Assembly: GCA_036271855.1 (NCBI GenBank)
Contig: DATAZV010000458.1
Location: 1 to 15,927, forward strand
Direction: 5' to 3'
Length of the DNA stretch: 15,927 nucleotides
Source: JAQGMJ01 sp036271855
GTDB lineage: Bacteria; Pseudomonadota; Gammaproteobacteria; Burkholderiales; JAEUOS01
The stretch's first letter is position 1. Every line of letters begins with the position of its first letter. Of the stretch, positions 5,743 through 11,513 are shown piece by piece. The position numbers and the translations under genes were made by a program. The notes beneath the pieces are model-generated. The model was given only the letters and a program-made list of their open reading frames with translations, was not told where the DNA came from and did no database searches.

Positions 5743-6291
5743 CTAGCGCTCTTCGCTCGCCTCCAGCGCCTCGCCGTCGTGGACGTAAAAGATCATGCGC
5801 GCGCGGCGCTTTTTCGCGCCGGGCTGTTGCATGTCGCCGATCACCCGGCGGCAGGTATCGCTATCGCCTTCCGGGGCGACGGCGCAGTCGCCCGCCGCGA
5901 TCTGCCGCAGGCGCGCGGCGCACAGGCCAATGTCCCATTCGACCGGGTAGTAAGCGGCGTAGCACTTGCCGTCGCTGCCGGTGCCGATGAAAAAGTAGGC
6001 CTGCATCCCGTTGCCGCGGCGTGACCGGGTGTGGAAGTCGGCGATGTAGCCCTCGCCGCGCACCTGCACGGTCGGCGGCGGCCAAAGCCGGTTGATGGTC
6101 GGCCTGAGCGCTCCGGCAAAGCCGATCAGCCAGGGCAGCGCCGCCATGCCGATGAACAGCGCGCCGGTGATGCGCAGGATGCGGCGGTCGCCGGCGGTGA
6201 CTTGCGCCGCCTTGGCAAGCACGTGCGGCGGGTGTTGCGGCCAGTCGTCTTCTTTTTCTTGCGGCTCCAGATGCGTGACTATGCCACGCAC
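5743..6291 (-). CDS. Hypothetical membrane protein
   Basis: A 182-residue protein with one clear hydrophobic segment (about residues 41-62, ITGALFIGMAALPWLIGFAGAL) after a charged cytoplasmic N-terminus, leaving about 120 residues outside. The outer part has a beta-rich look (TVQVRGEGYIADFHTRSRRGNGMQAYFFIG) and four cysteines (KCYAAYY, GLCAARL, GDCAVAP, DTCRRV) that could form two disulfides. I do not recognise the family. The first usable start is GTG at 6291 without a strong ribosome binding site; no ATG occurs before residue 49, so the exact start is uncertain. It is the last of four same-strand envelope genes, 72 bp after the TonB-domain gene. Confidence 0.62.
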   Translation of the reverse strand: MRGIVTHLEPQEKEDDWPQHPPHVLAKAAQVTAGDRRILRITGALFIGMAALPWLIGFAGALRPTINRLWPPPTVQVRGEGYIADFHTRSRRGNGMQAYFFIGTGSDGKCYAAYYPVEWDIGLCAARLRQIAAGDCAVAPEGDSDTCRRVIGDMQQPGAKKRRARMIFYVHDGEALEASEER

Positions 6292-6331
6292 CGCACCCGC
6301 TGGGCGCTTGAGGTCGGTGATAAGCCGGGCT

Positions 6332-6345
6332 GCAACCCGGGTTGC
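6332..6345. repeat. Perfect 14-bp palindrome
   Basis: GCAACCCGGGTTGC is a perfect palindrome in the 72-bp gap between the TonB-domain gene and the membrane-protein gene. Together with the preceding GCCGGGC it can form alternative stems. It may be a terminator stem or a protein-binding site; no further evidence. Confidence 0.4.
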
Positions 6346-6363
6346 CTGCGGTCGCGCCGGTGT

Positions 6364-7020
6364 TCAGTTGGCGCCGGGGCGGCATTGCGCCGCGCGGCTG
6401 CCGTCGTCTTTCACCGGGGCGAATTGCCAGCGGCTGCCGAGGTCGAGCACGTCGTAGCGCTCGCGCAAGGCGGCGGAGAAGGACTCGTAGGGCGCGGCGT
6501 TGCGCGCCAGGGCGAGCACGGCGGCGTCGAGGTCGGCGCTGCCGGAAGGGCGGTCGACCTGTGCCTTTTCCAGGCTGCCGTCGGCCAGCACCGAAACCGT
6601 GACCATCAGGCGAAAGCTGCGCCCGCGCGCCGCCTGCGGGTAGCTGCGCTCGGAGATGCATTCGACCCGCAGGGCGTAGGCGTTGTAATACGAAGCCAGC
6701 TCGGGGTCGCGGGTGCTGGAGGTGACGCTGGCGCGGCGCCGCGCGCGCGCCGCCGCCAGGCGCCGGGCGATGTCGGCTTCGAGTTGCTGCGCCTCGCGTG
6801 CGCTCATGCCGGGCGTGCTCATGCCGGGCGTGCTCATGCCGGGCGCGGGCGGGTCGGCGGCGCGGGCGGGGGAGACGAGCAAAAACGAGAGGCCGAGCGC
6901 AGCCAGACAGGGCACCGCCAGGCGCAGTGCAACCAGACGCAGTGCAGCCAGGCGCAGCGCGGCCAAACGCCATGCGGCGTGGCCGTGAAGCTTTCCAGGG
7001 GCGCAGCCGGCCTCGCTCAT
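6364..7020 (-). CDS. TonB C-terminal-domain protein with expanded repeats
   Basis: A 218-residue envelope protein. Residues about 115-201 match the TonB C-terminal fold: ERSYPQAARGRSFRLMVTVSVLADGSL, then a PSGSADLDAAVLALARNAAPYESF helix and a final strand SRWQF. Such domains bind TonB-dependent receptors or, as stand-alone periplasmic proteins, have other roles. The N-terminus has an odd signal region made of 5-residue repeats (LRLAA-type, about residues 17-36), then a hydrophobic core LAALGLSFLLVSPARA with cleavage likely after A54. The next part is a PGMST repeat linker (residues 60-73) and a charged helix with ARRLAAARARRR. There is no exbB/exbD nearby and no long proline-lysine spanner, so a true energy-transducing TonB is doubtful. 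The ATG at 7020 is the best start; its ribosome binding site is weak. Confidence 0.75.
   Translation of the reverse strand: MSEAGCAPGKLHGHAAWRLAALRLAALRLVALRLAVPCLAALGLSFLLVSPARAADPPAPGMSTPGMSTPGMSAREAQQLEADIARRLAAARARRRASVTSSTRDPELASYYNAYALRVECISERSYPQAARGRSFRLMVTVSVLADGSLEKAQVDRPSGSADLDAAVLALARNAAPYESFSAALRERYDVLDLGSRWQFAPVKDDGSRAAQCRPGAN
6802..6846. repeat. 15-bp tandem repeat (3 copies), PGMST linker
   Basis: Three copies of GCTCATGCCGGGCGT (the last ends in C) follow each other exactly. On the minus strand they encode the PGMST repeats in the linker of the TonB-domain protein. Because the unit is 15 bp, copy-number change keeps the reading frame. Confidence 0.9.
6917..6976. repeat. 15-bp tandem repeat (4 copies), signal-region repeats
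   Basis: Four imperfect copies of GCCAGGCGCAGTGCA (6917-6931, 6932-6946, 6947-6961, 6962-6976), with a degenerate fifth before them. On the minus strand they encode LRLAA-like units in the N-terminal signal region of the TonB-domain protein. Copy-number change would lengthen or shorten the positively charged N-region without frameshift. Confidence 0.85.
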
Positions 7021-7348
7021 TGTTCGCTCATTTTCGTTTCGCCCGCTGTTGGGATGCCGGAGCCGCCCGCATGCCGCCACCGCCGGCGCGCCCGATCCAG
7101 ACGTCCGGGGATGTTACGAAGCGCAAAATCGTTTGGTTTCACGGCGCCGCGCGGTGCGCGCAATATCAGCGAATGGTGTTGCTGATTTGTGTGCTTGCGG
7201 TGAGGAGCAAACAGCGCAGGCGGCCAAATATTCCGCCTGCCCGCAGCGGGTAGGCGCGCCGGCCCGGGTGGGCGCGATCAGCGGCGCATGCACCGGCATG
7301 CTCAGCCGTGCGGACCGCCCGGCGCCCGCAGGCAAGCGCGGCGCCGCT
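7021..7348. other. 328-bp intergenic region
   Basis: Between the TonB-domain gene and the DUF4124 gene, both on the minus strand. A less GC-rich patch at about 7110-7235 could hold the promoter of the TonB-domain gene. It contains a perfect 8-bp stem GCAGGCGG (7216-7223), 9-nt loop, CCGCCTGC (7233-7240), about 110 bp past the DUF4124 stop, and a small TCAGC/GCTGA dyad near 7167-7186. Open frames crossing it show no protein-like content. Confidence 0.45.
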
Positions 7349-8023
7349 TCAGCGCCGCGAGACGCCGCGCGGGTCCGGCACCGGCGGGCCGCAGGCTTCG
7401 GCGGCGCCGGGCTTCATGCGGCCACCGGAGAGCGTGAACTGCGCGTAACACTCGGCGCTTTCGAGGAAAGCGCGCATCCCGGCTTCGTCCGGACCCGGGC
7501 CAGTGGTGCGCGAGGGGTTGCCGCCACTGAACGTGGTGCGCGCGTCGTCGGTGCGGCGGCCGTCGTGCAGCGCGTGGTCGTCGGCATGATTGGCGGCGCT
7601 GCGGCCGTCATCGGGGCGCTCGTTGTAGTTGCTGCGGTCGTTGGCGTAACGGTTGTCGCGGCGCTCGCCGGTCGGCGCTTCCTTGGCAGCGGGCGTATTG
7701 TTCTGCGGGCCTTCGCCGCGGTCGATCCCGGGGCTGCGGGCGGTGGCACCGCCACCGGCTCCCGCGGCGGCACGCCCGGAGACAGCGGCCGCGGCGCCCG
7801 GCGCGGGCGGGGCCGCGGAAGCGCCGGCGACCGGGCGCGGCGCCGCCGTGGCTTCATGCACGGTGACGGGCCGGGCGCGCTTCTCCGCCTCGCGCGGCAC
7901 CGAGTCGCTGAAATGCACGTGGCCCTCGGCGTCGGTCCATTTGAAAATCTCGCCGGCGCCGGCGGATGCCGCCGCCAGGGCCGCAAGGGCTGCACAAAGC
8001 AGAAGGCTTGATCTGGTGTTCAT
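7349..8023 (-). CDS. DUF4124 domain envelope protein
   Basis: A 224-residue exported protein. It has a signal peptide (MNTRSSLLLCAALAALAAAS, cleavage near AGA-GE at residue 24) followed at once by the DUF4124 pattern EIFKWTDAEGHVHFSDSVP, a short beta hairpin found at the N-terminus of many periplasmic proteobacterial proteins. Residues about 50-110 are A/P/G-rich and probably unstructured; residues about 118-165 are very rich in D, N, R and H (RRDNRYANDRSNYNERPDDG, HADDHALHDGRR) and also look disordered. The C-terminal 45 residues contain two cysteines (ESAECYAQF, EACGPP) that may pair. The function of DUF4124 is unknown. The ATG at 8023 has only a weak ribosome binding site but gives a perfect signal peptide. 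Confidence 0.8.
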   Translation of the reverse strand: MNTRSSLLLCAALAALAAASAGAGEIFKWTDAEGHVHFSDSVPREAEKRARPVTVHEATAAPRPVAGASAAPPAPGAAAAVSGRAAAGAGGGATARSPGIDRGEGPQNNTPAAKEAPTGERRDNRYANDRSNYNERPDDGRSAANHADDHALHDGRRTDDARTTFSGGNPSRTTGPGPDEAGMRAFLESAECYAQFTLSGGRMKPGAAEACGPPVPDPRGVSRR

Positions 8024-8116
8024 CGCTGTTGCAATCGGAATTGACGGACGCGTTGCGCGCGGCGCGGCTGGTTTTCCGCAGGCACCGCCGGCCAGGCCGG
8101 CGGCGGCATGGCGCCT

Positions 8117-8650
8117 TTAGCGCGGCGCTTCGCTCGCCTGCGCGCCGGCAGCCTGGCCGCTGGTGCGCAAGGGCGCGGCGTCGCTTGCGCCCCCCGCGCC
8201 GGCCGGGAACAGCTGGTTCACCAGCTCGTTGATCTTGACGTCGGCCTTGATGAACTTGCCCATGTTGTAGCTGCCGTTGCGCGAGTCGTAGATCGCTTCG
8301 CCCACCGGGCGGGCGTTGCTGTAGATCTTGATCTCGGCGTAGTTCATGTACATCGCCAGGTCCCAGTGCCAGTTGGCGGTGTAGGTGGAGACCACCGGGC
8401 AGTCGATCAGGCCGGAGCCGGGCGGCAGTTCCTTTACCTCGAAGCCCTTGGCACGCAGCGCCTGCCCATAGGACTGCAGGAAGCCTTCGTTGAACACCTT
8501 GGGGTTGACCACCACGCAGATCTGCTTGCTGTCGACGGCGGCCACCGGCGAGACATTCTGGTGGATGGCGCAGGCGCCCAGCGCGAGCGGCAGCAGGAGG
8601 AGAAGGGAACGAAGCGACGAACAGGGCAAAAACGGGTGTCTGGCGGGCAT
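8117..8650 (-). CDS. Sbal_3080-family lipoprotein
   Basis: A 177-residue outer-membrane lipoprotein. The signal peptide ends with the lipobox LGAC (residues 24-27), and C27 is followed by Ala rather than Asp, consistent with transport to the outer membrane. The mature part matches the Sbal_3080 lipoprotein pattern as I remember it: an ICVVVNPKVFNEGF segment, then a single Cys region (GLIDCPVVSTYTANWHWDLAMYMNYAEIKIY), then IYDSRNG and FIKADVKINELVNQLF. The C-terminal 25 residues are A/G/S-rich and variable. Function unknown; family members are conserved small lipoproteins. The ATG at 8650 is the only start giving the full signal; the ribosome binding site is weak. It heads a run of four minus-strand envelope genes. 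Confidence 0.82.
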   Translation of the reverse strand: MPARHPFLPCSSLRSLLLLLPLALGACAIHQNVSPVAAVDSKQICVVVNPKVFNEGFLQSYGQALRAKGFEVKELPPGSGLIDCPVVSTYTANWHWDLAMYMNYAEIKIYSNARPVGEAIYDSRNGSYNMGKFIKADVKINELVNQLFPAGAGGASDAAPLRTSGQAAGAQASEAPR

Positions 8651-9193
8651 GATTTTATGGAGGTTTGAATTGTTGGTTCTCCAGCAATCCTAGCATGGGC
8701 CGCGGCGAAAGCAGAAGCGCAAGCAGGGCCGCCGCGAGCGAATTCCCCCGGGCTGTTGTGCGCGGCACGAATCGGCCCGCGCGACTCCCTTAAGGCCCGG
8801 CGCAGGCGCAAAGCAGGCCGCCGGCGCAGACCGCCGCTGCGCTGCATCAAGCCCGCACCGCCAAAATGGTGCGGATTTGTCAAACATCTTTAAAGCAGCC
8901 CAAATAAGCCCTGGAAAGAGCCACAATTCAGGCTGTGGACCGGCCGTGTCCGCGCTCATGTCATGGTCACGGGCGGCGCCCCGGCCACGGGCGGGCGGCT
9001 GCGTTTTTTGCCGGTAAACAGGCGCCGCGCTTATGCACGGGCTTAGTGCCCCTATTTTTGTAAGAAATTAACGGGAATTAATGTAAAGTAGTACTACGTG
9101 CGCACCCGTACGTGAGAAGACAACAACGCCAGATTCGCGTCTTGGCAACCGGCAGCGCCGGTATAACGACAGGGTGCAGGGCGAGGGGGAGAG
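8651..9193. other. 543-bp divergent intergenic region
   Basis: Lies between the lipoprotein gene (-) and the hydrolase-ACP-ketosynthase operon (+). The left half is GC-rich without visible genes. The stretch 8870-8935 and especially 9045-9095 are AT-rich and are the likely promoter zones; no confident -35/-10 pair could be chosen. A run of small palindromes (GTAGTACTAC 9088-9097, GTGCGCAC 9098-9105, CGTACG 9107-9112) follows the AT-rich patch. A T6 run at 9004-9009 follows GC-rich dyads, but no plus-strand gene ends there. Confidence 0.5.
9088..9112. promoter_or_regulatory. Cluster of palindromes upstream of the ACP/ketosynthase operon
   Basis: GTAGTACTAC (10-bp perfect palindrome), GTGCGCAC (8 bp) and CGTACG (6 bp) lie nearly end to end, directly downstream of an AT-rich patch (9045-9087) and 80-105 bp before the ATG at 9194. 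This is a reasonable operator location for the operon. No known regulator consensus was recognised. Confidence 0.3.
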
Positions 9194-10018
9194 ATGGGTA
9201 AGCGCGGGGGCAACAGCGCCGGCAATGGCGAGATTGTGATGAAGGGCGGGGAGCATGCGTTTTTGCTGCTGCACGGGCTATACGGCAACCCGCAGGAGAT
9301 GAAGTATGTCGGCCGCCGGCTCAACCGCGCCGGCTACACCGTGCACATTCCGTACATCCGCGGCTGCGGCGTCGACGACAGCCGCTGGGACACCTGGCGC
9401 ACGCGCTGGGAAGACTGGTATGGCCAGGTGGAAGAGCATTTCGACGCCTTGAAGCGCGAGCATGCGCGTGTCAGCGTGGCCGGCCTGTGCGCCGGCGCCA
9501 ACCTGGCGCTGGCCCTCGCCATCAACCGCAGCCGCGACATCGACAGCCTGTGCCTCTACGCCACCACCCTGTTCTACGACGGCTGGAACATCACCCGCCT
9601 GCGCTACCTGCGCGCGCTGGCCTATTACACGCCGCTGCGCTACCTGATGTATTTCCACGAAACGCCTCCCTACGGCCTGAAGGACGAGCGGGTGAGTGAG
9701 TGGGTGGGCGCGCAGATGCGCGCCGGCCTCACCACTTCGGCCAGCGCTTCCAAGGCCAGCCTGATGGGGGTGTATCAAACCGAGCGGATGATGCGTTTTT
9801 TGCGCCGCCAGCTGCACCACATCACCACCCCCACCCTGGTGCTGCATGCGCGCGAGGACGACACCAGCAGCCTGCGCAGCGCCGACCTGGTGGCGGAGAA
9901 CGTCAGCTCGCGCATACTGCGCAAGGTGATCCTGGAAAACAGTTACCACATCATCACCATGGACAACGATAAAGACGTGGTGGTGAACGAAACCCTCAAC
10001 TTCGCCGCCAGCGTCTAG
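9194..10018 (+). CDS. Alpha/beta hydrolase with Cys nucleophile
   Basis: A 274-residue cytoplasmic alpha/beta hydrolase of the Est30/carboxylesterase-lysophospholipase shape. The oxyanion-hole segment is LLLHGLYGNP (residues 24-33). The nucleophile elbow, normally GxSxG, is GLCAG at 97-101 with C99 (codon TGC at 9488-9490) followed by small residues. The acid is D222 or D223 in LHAREDDTSS, and the base is H252 in NSYHIITMD, at normal spacing, so the triad is Cys-Asp-His. Residues about 125-200 form the cap. Cys at the elbow is known in PHA synthases, dienelactone hydrolase and rare PKS thioesterases. The strong ribosome binding site AGGGGGAGAG precedes the ATG. It is first in an operon with an ACP (17-bp gap) and a ketosynthase, so an acyl-ACP or acyl-CoA substrate is likely. 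Thioesterase, acyltransferase and hydrolase activity cannot be told apart here. Confidence 0.85.
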   Translation: MGKRGGNSAGNGEIVMKGGEHAFLLLHGLYGNPQEMKYVGRRLNRAGYTVHIPYIRGCGVDDSRWDTWRTRWEDWYGQVEEHFDALKREHARVSVAGLCAGANLALALAINRSRDIDSLCLYATTLFYDGWNITRLRYLRALAYYTPLRYLMYFHETPPYGLKDERVSEWVGAQMRAGLTTSASASKASLMGVYQTERMMRFLRRQLHHITTPTLVLHAREDDTSSLRSADLVAENVSSRILRKVILENSYHIITMDNDKDVVVNETLNFAASV

Positions 10019-10035
10019 CCACTACGGAACCCACG

Positions 10036-10284
10036 ATGTCTTCCCTGCCCAAAATCCAGCAAATGCTCGCCGAGGAATTCGATTTGCCGCTGGACCAGCT
10101 CACCCCCGACGCCGCGCTCGAGGCGCGCAATATCGATTCGCTTTCCGCGCTGGAATTCATGTTCGTCATCGAGGACGAATTCGGCATCAAGATGCCCGGC
10201 GAGATCGCCTCGATCAAGACCGTGGGCGACATCGCCCGCACCGTCGACGAACTGGTGGCGGCCAAGGGCGCGGCGCCGGCATGA
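10036..10284 (+). CDS. Acyl carrier protein
   Basis: An 82-residue acyl carrier protein. The phosphopantetheine attachment motif is IDSLSALEF with S35 as the modified serine, preceded by an acidic helix region (EEFDLPLDQLTPDAAL) and followed by the helix II signature FMFVIEDEFGIKMP. The rest (IASIKTVGDIARTVDELVAAKG) completes the four-helix fold. It is a dedicated carrier rather than the fatty-acid AcpP, which usually has the DSLDTVELVM motif. It needs a phosphopantetheinyl transferase encoded elsewhere. Its stop overlaps the ketosynthase start by 4 bp (ATGA), indicating translational coupling, so the two probably work as a pair. A moderate ribosome binding site (CGGAA) lies 8 nt before the ATG. 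Confidence 0.93.
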   Translation: MSSLPKIQQMLAEEFDLPLDQLTPDAALEARNIDSLSALEFMFVIEDEFGIKMPGEIASIKTVGDIARTVDELVAAKGAAPA

Positions 10285-11504
10285 AACGCGTGGTCGTCAC
10301 CGGCATGGGGATCATCTCCCCGCTCGGCGACGACGTTGAGGCGTTCTTCGACGCCCTGCTGGCGGGCAAATCCGGCGTGCGCGTGCACGACTTTTCCTGG
10401 GGCACGCAACTGGCCGCGCCGGTGCTCAGCGATGTCGACGCGCCGTTCCCGAAGATCAAGCGCCTGTCGATGGACCGCACCACCCAGCTCGCGCTGCTGG
10501 CGGTGCGCCAGGCCTGCGCGCAGTCCGCCGTTGATGGCACCCCGGGTGCGGGCACCGACTCCGGCATCTACTGGGGCACCGCCATGGGCGGCGCCGGCGC
10601 GCTGGAAAATGCCTACCGCGAACTGTTCATCAACCACTCGCCGCGCCTGCGGCCGATGACCATCGTCGCGGTGATGACCAACGGCGCCACCGGGCAGATC
10701 GGCATCGACTTCGGCGTGCGCGGCCCGAGCTACACCTACTCCTCGGCCTGCTCCTCTTCGGCGGTGGCGATCGGCGAGGCGTATCGCGCGATCCGCTTCG
10801 GCATCGTCAAGAGCGCCATCACCGGCGGCGCCGACGCCCTGCTCACCGCAGGCGTGATGAACGCCTGGGCTTCGCTGCAAACGCTCGCCAAGCAGGACGA
10901 GCAACACCCGGAAACCTCCTGCCGCCCTTTCAGTGCCGACCGCAGCGGCTTCGTCCTCGGCGAAGGCGCCGGCGCGCTGGTGCTCGAAGAAGAGGAAACG
11001 GCGCGCGCGCGCGGCGCCACCATCCTGGCCGAGATCATCGGCTACGGCAACAGCACCGATGCCGCGCACATCGCCCAGCCCGACGCCGAGGGCCAGTCGC
11101 GCGCGATGAACCAGGCGATAGCCGATGCGAACATCGCCCCCGGCCAGGTGCAGCACATCAACGCCCACGGCACCGGCACCGTGGTCGGCGACGTCATAGA
11201 GACGAACGCGATCAAGAACGTGTTCGGCGTGCATGCCCACGCCATTCCGGTGAGCGCCACCAAGGCGCTGCACGGCCACGTGATGGGCGGCACCGGCGCG
11301 ATCGAATTCATCGCGACGCTACAGGCGCTGCGCCGCCAGGCCGTGCCGCCCACCGCGCATCTCACCCACCCGGACCCGCAGTGCGACCTCGACTACGTGG
11401 CCGAAGGCCAGCGCCGCGTCGAAGGGCTGGAGGTGGCGATGTGCAACTCGTTCGGCTTCGGCGGCAACAACATCGCGCTGATTGCGCGGCGCTACGCGCG
11501 CTAG
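10281..11504 (+). CDS. FabF-like beta-ketoacyl-ACP synthase
   Basis: A 407-residue condensing enzyme of the FabF/KAS II type, full length. It starts MKRVVVTGMGIISPLG as in FabF. The catalytic residues are all present: C157 in SSACSSSA, H296 in NAHGTGT, K328 and H331 in KALHGHVMGG. The DRSGFVLGEGAGALVLEE signature and the C-terminal loop NSFGFGGNN (residues 389-397) are also present; FabF normally has GFGGTN, so Thr is replaced by Asn. It extends an acyl chain by decarboxylating malonyl-ACP, presumably on the ACP encoded just upstream. Compared with the housekeeping FabF, the active-site neighbourhood SACSSS (usual TACAT/S) suggests a specialised pathway. No ketoreductase, dehydratase or acyltransferase gene is adjacent. 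It is catalytically intact, so not a chain-length factor. Confidence 0.93.
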   Translation: MKRVVVTGMGIISPLGDDVEAFFDALLAGKSGVRVHDFSWGTQLAAPVLSDVDAPFPKIKRLSMDRTTQLALLAVRQACAQSAVDGTPGAGTDSGIYWGTAMGGAGALENAYRELFINHSPRLRPMTIVAVMTNGATGQIGIDFGVRGPSYTYSSACSSSAVAIGEAYRAIRFGIVKSAITGGADALLTAGVMNAWASLQTLAKQDEQHPETSCRPFSADRSGFVLGEGAGALVLEEEETARARGATILAEIIGYGNSTDAAHIAQPDAEGQSRAMNQAIADANIAPGQVQHINAHGTGTVVGDVIETNAIKNVFGVHAHAIPVSATKALHGHVMGGTGAIEFIATLQALRRQAVPPTAHLTHPDPQCDLDYVAEGQRRVEGLEVAMCNSFGFGGNNIALIARRYAR

Positions 11505-11513
11505 CCGGGCGCC

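Noticed and set aside
5861..6973. A 370-codon minus-strand frame across two envelope genes
   Set aside because: Overlaps two genes in another frame; Arg/Pro/Ala-rich shadow composition, no plausible domain.
6802..6976. CRISPR-like repeats
   Set aside because: Units are 15 bp, contiguous and without unique spacers, and they lie in frame in a coding gene.
6364..7020. A full energy-transducing TonB system
   Set aside because: Only the C-terminal TonB fold is seen; no exbB/exbD and no long Pro-Lys periplasmic spanner.
8434..8959. Additional minus-strand coding frames upstream of the lipoprotein gene
   Set aside because: They overlap the lipoprotein in another frame or lie in the intergenic region, without ribosome binding sites or protein-like composition.
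8974..9009. Rho-independent terminator before a T6 run
   Set aside because: The dyads are short and 10 nt away from the T-run, and no plus-strand gene ends upstream of it.
9996..11279. A 427-codon open frame on the minus strand opposite the ACP and ketosynthase genes
   Set aside because: Antisense shadow of clear ACP and KS genes in GC-rich DNA; the translation is rich in His, Arg, Gly, Ala and Val without family features.
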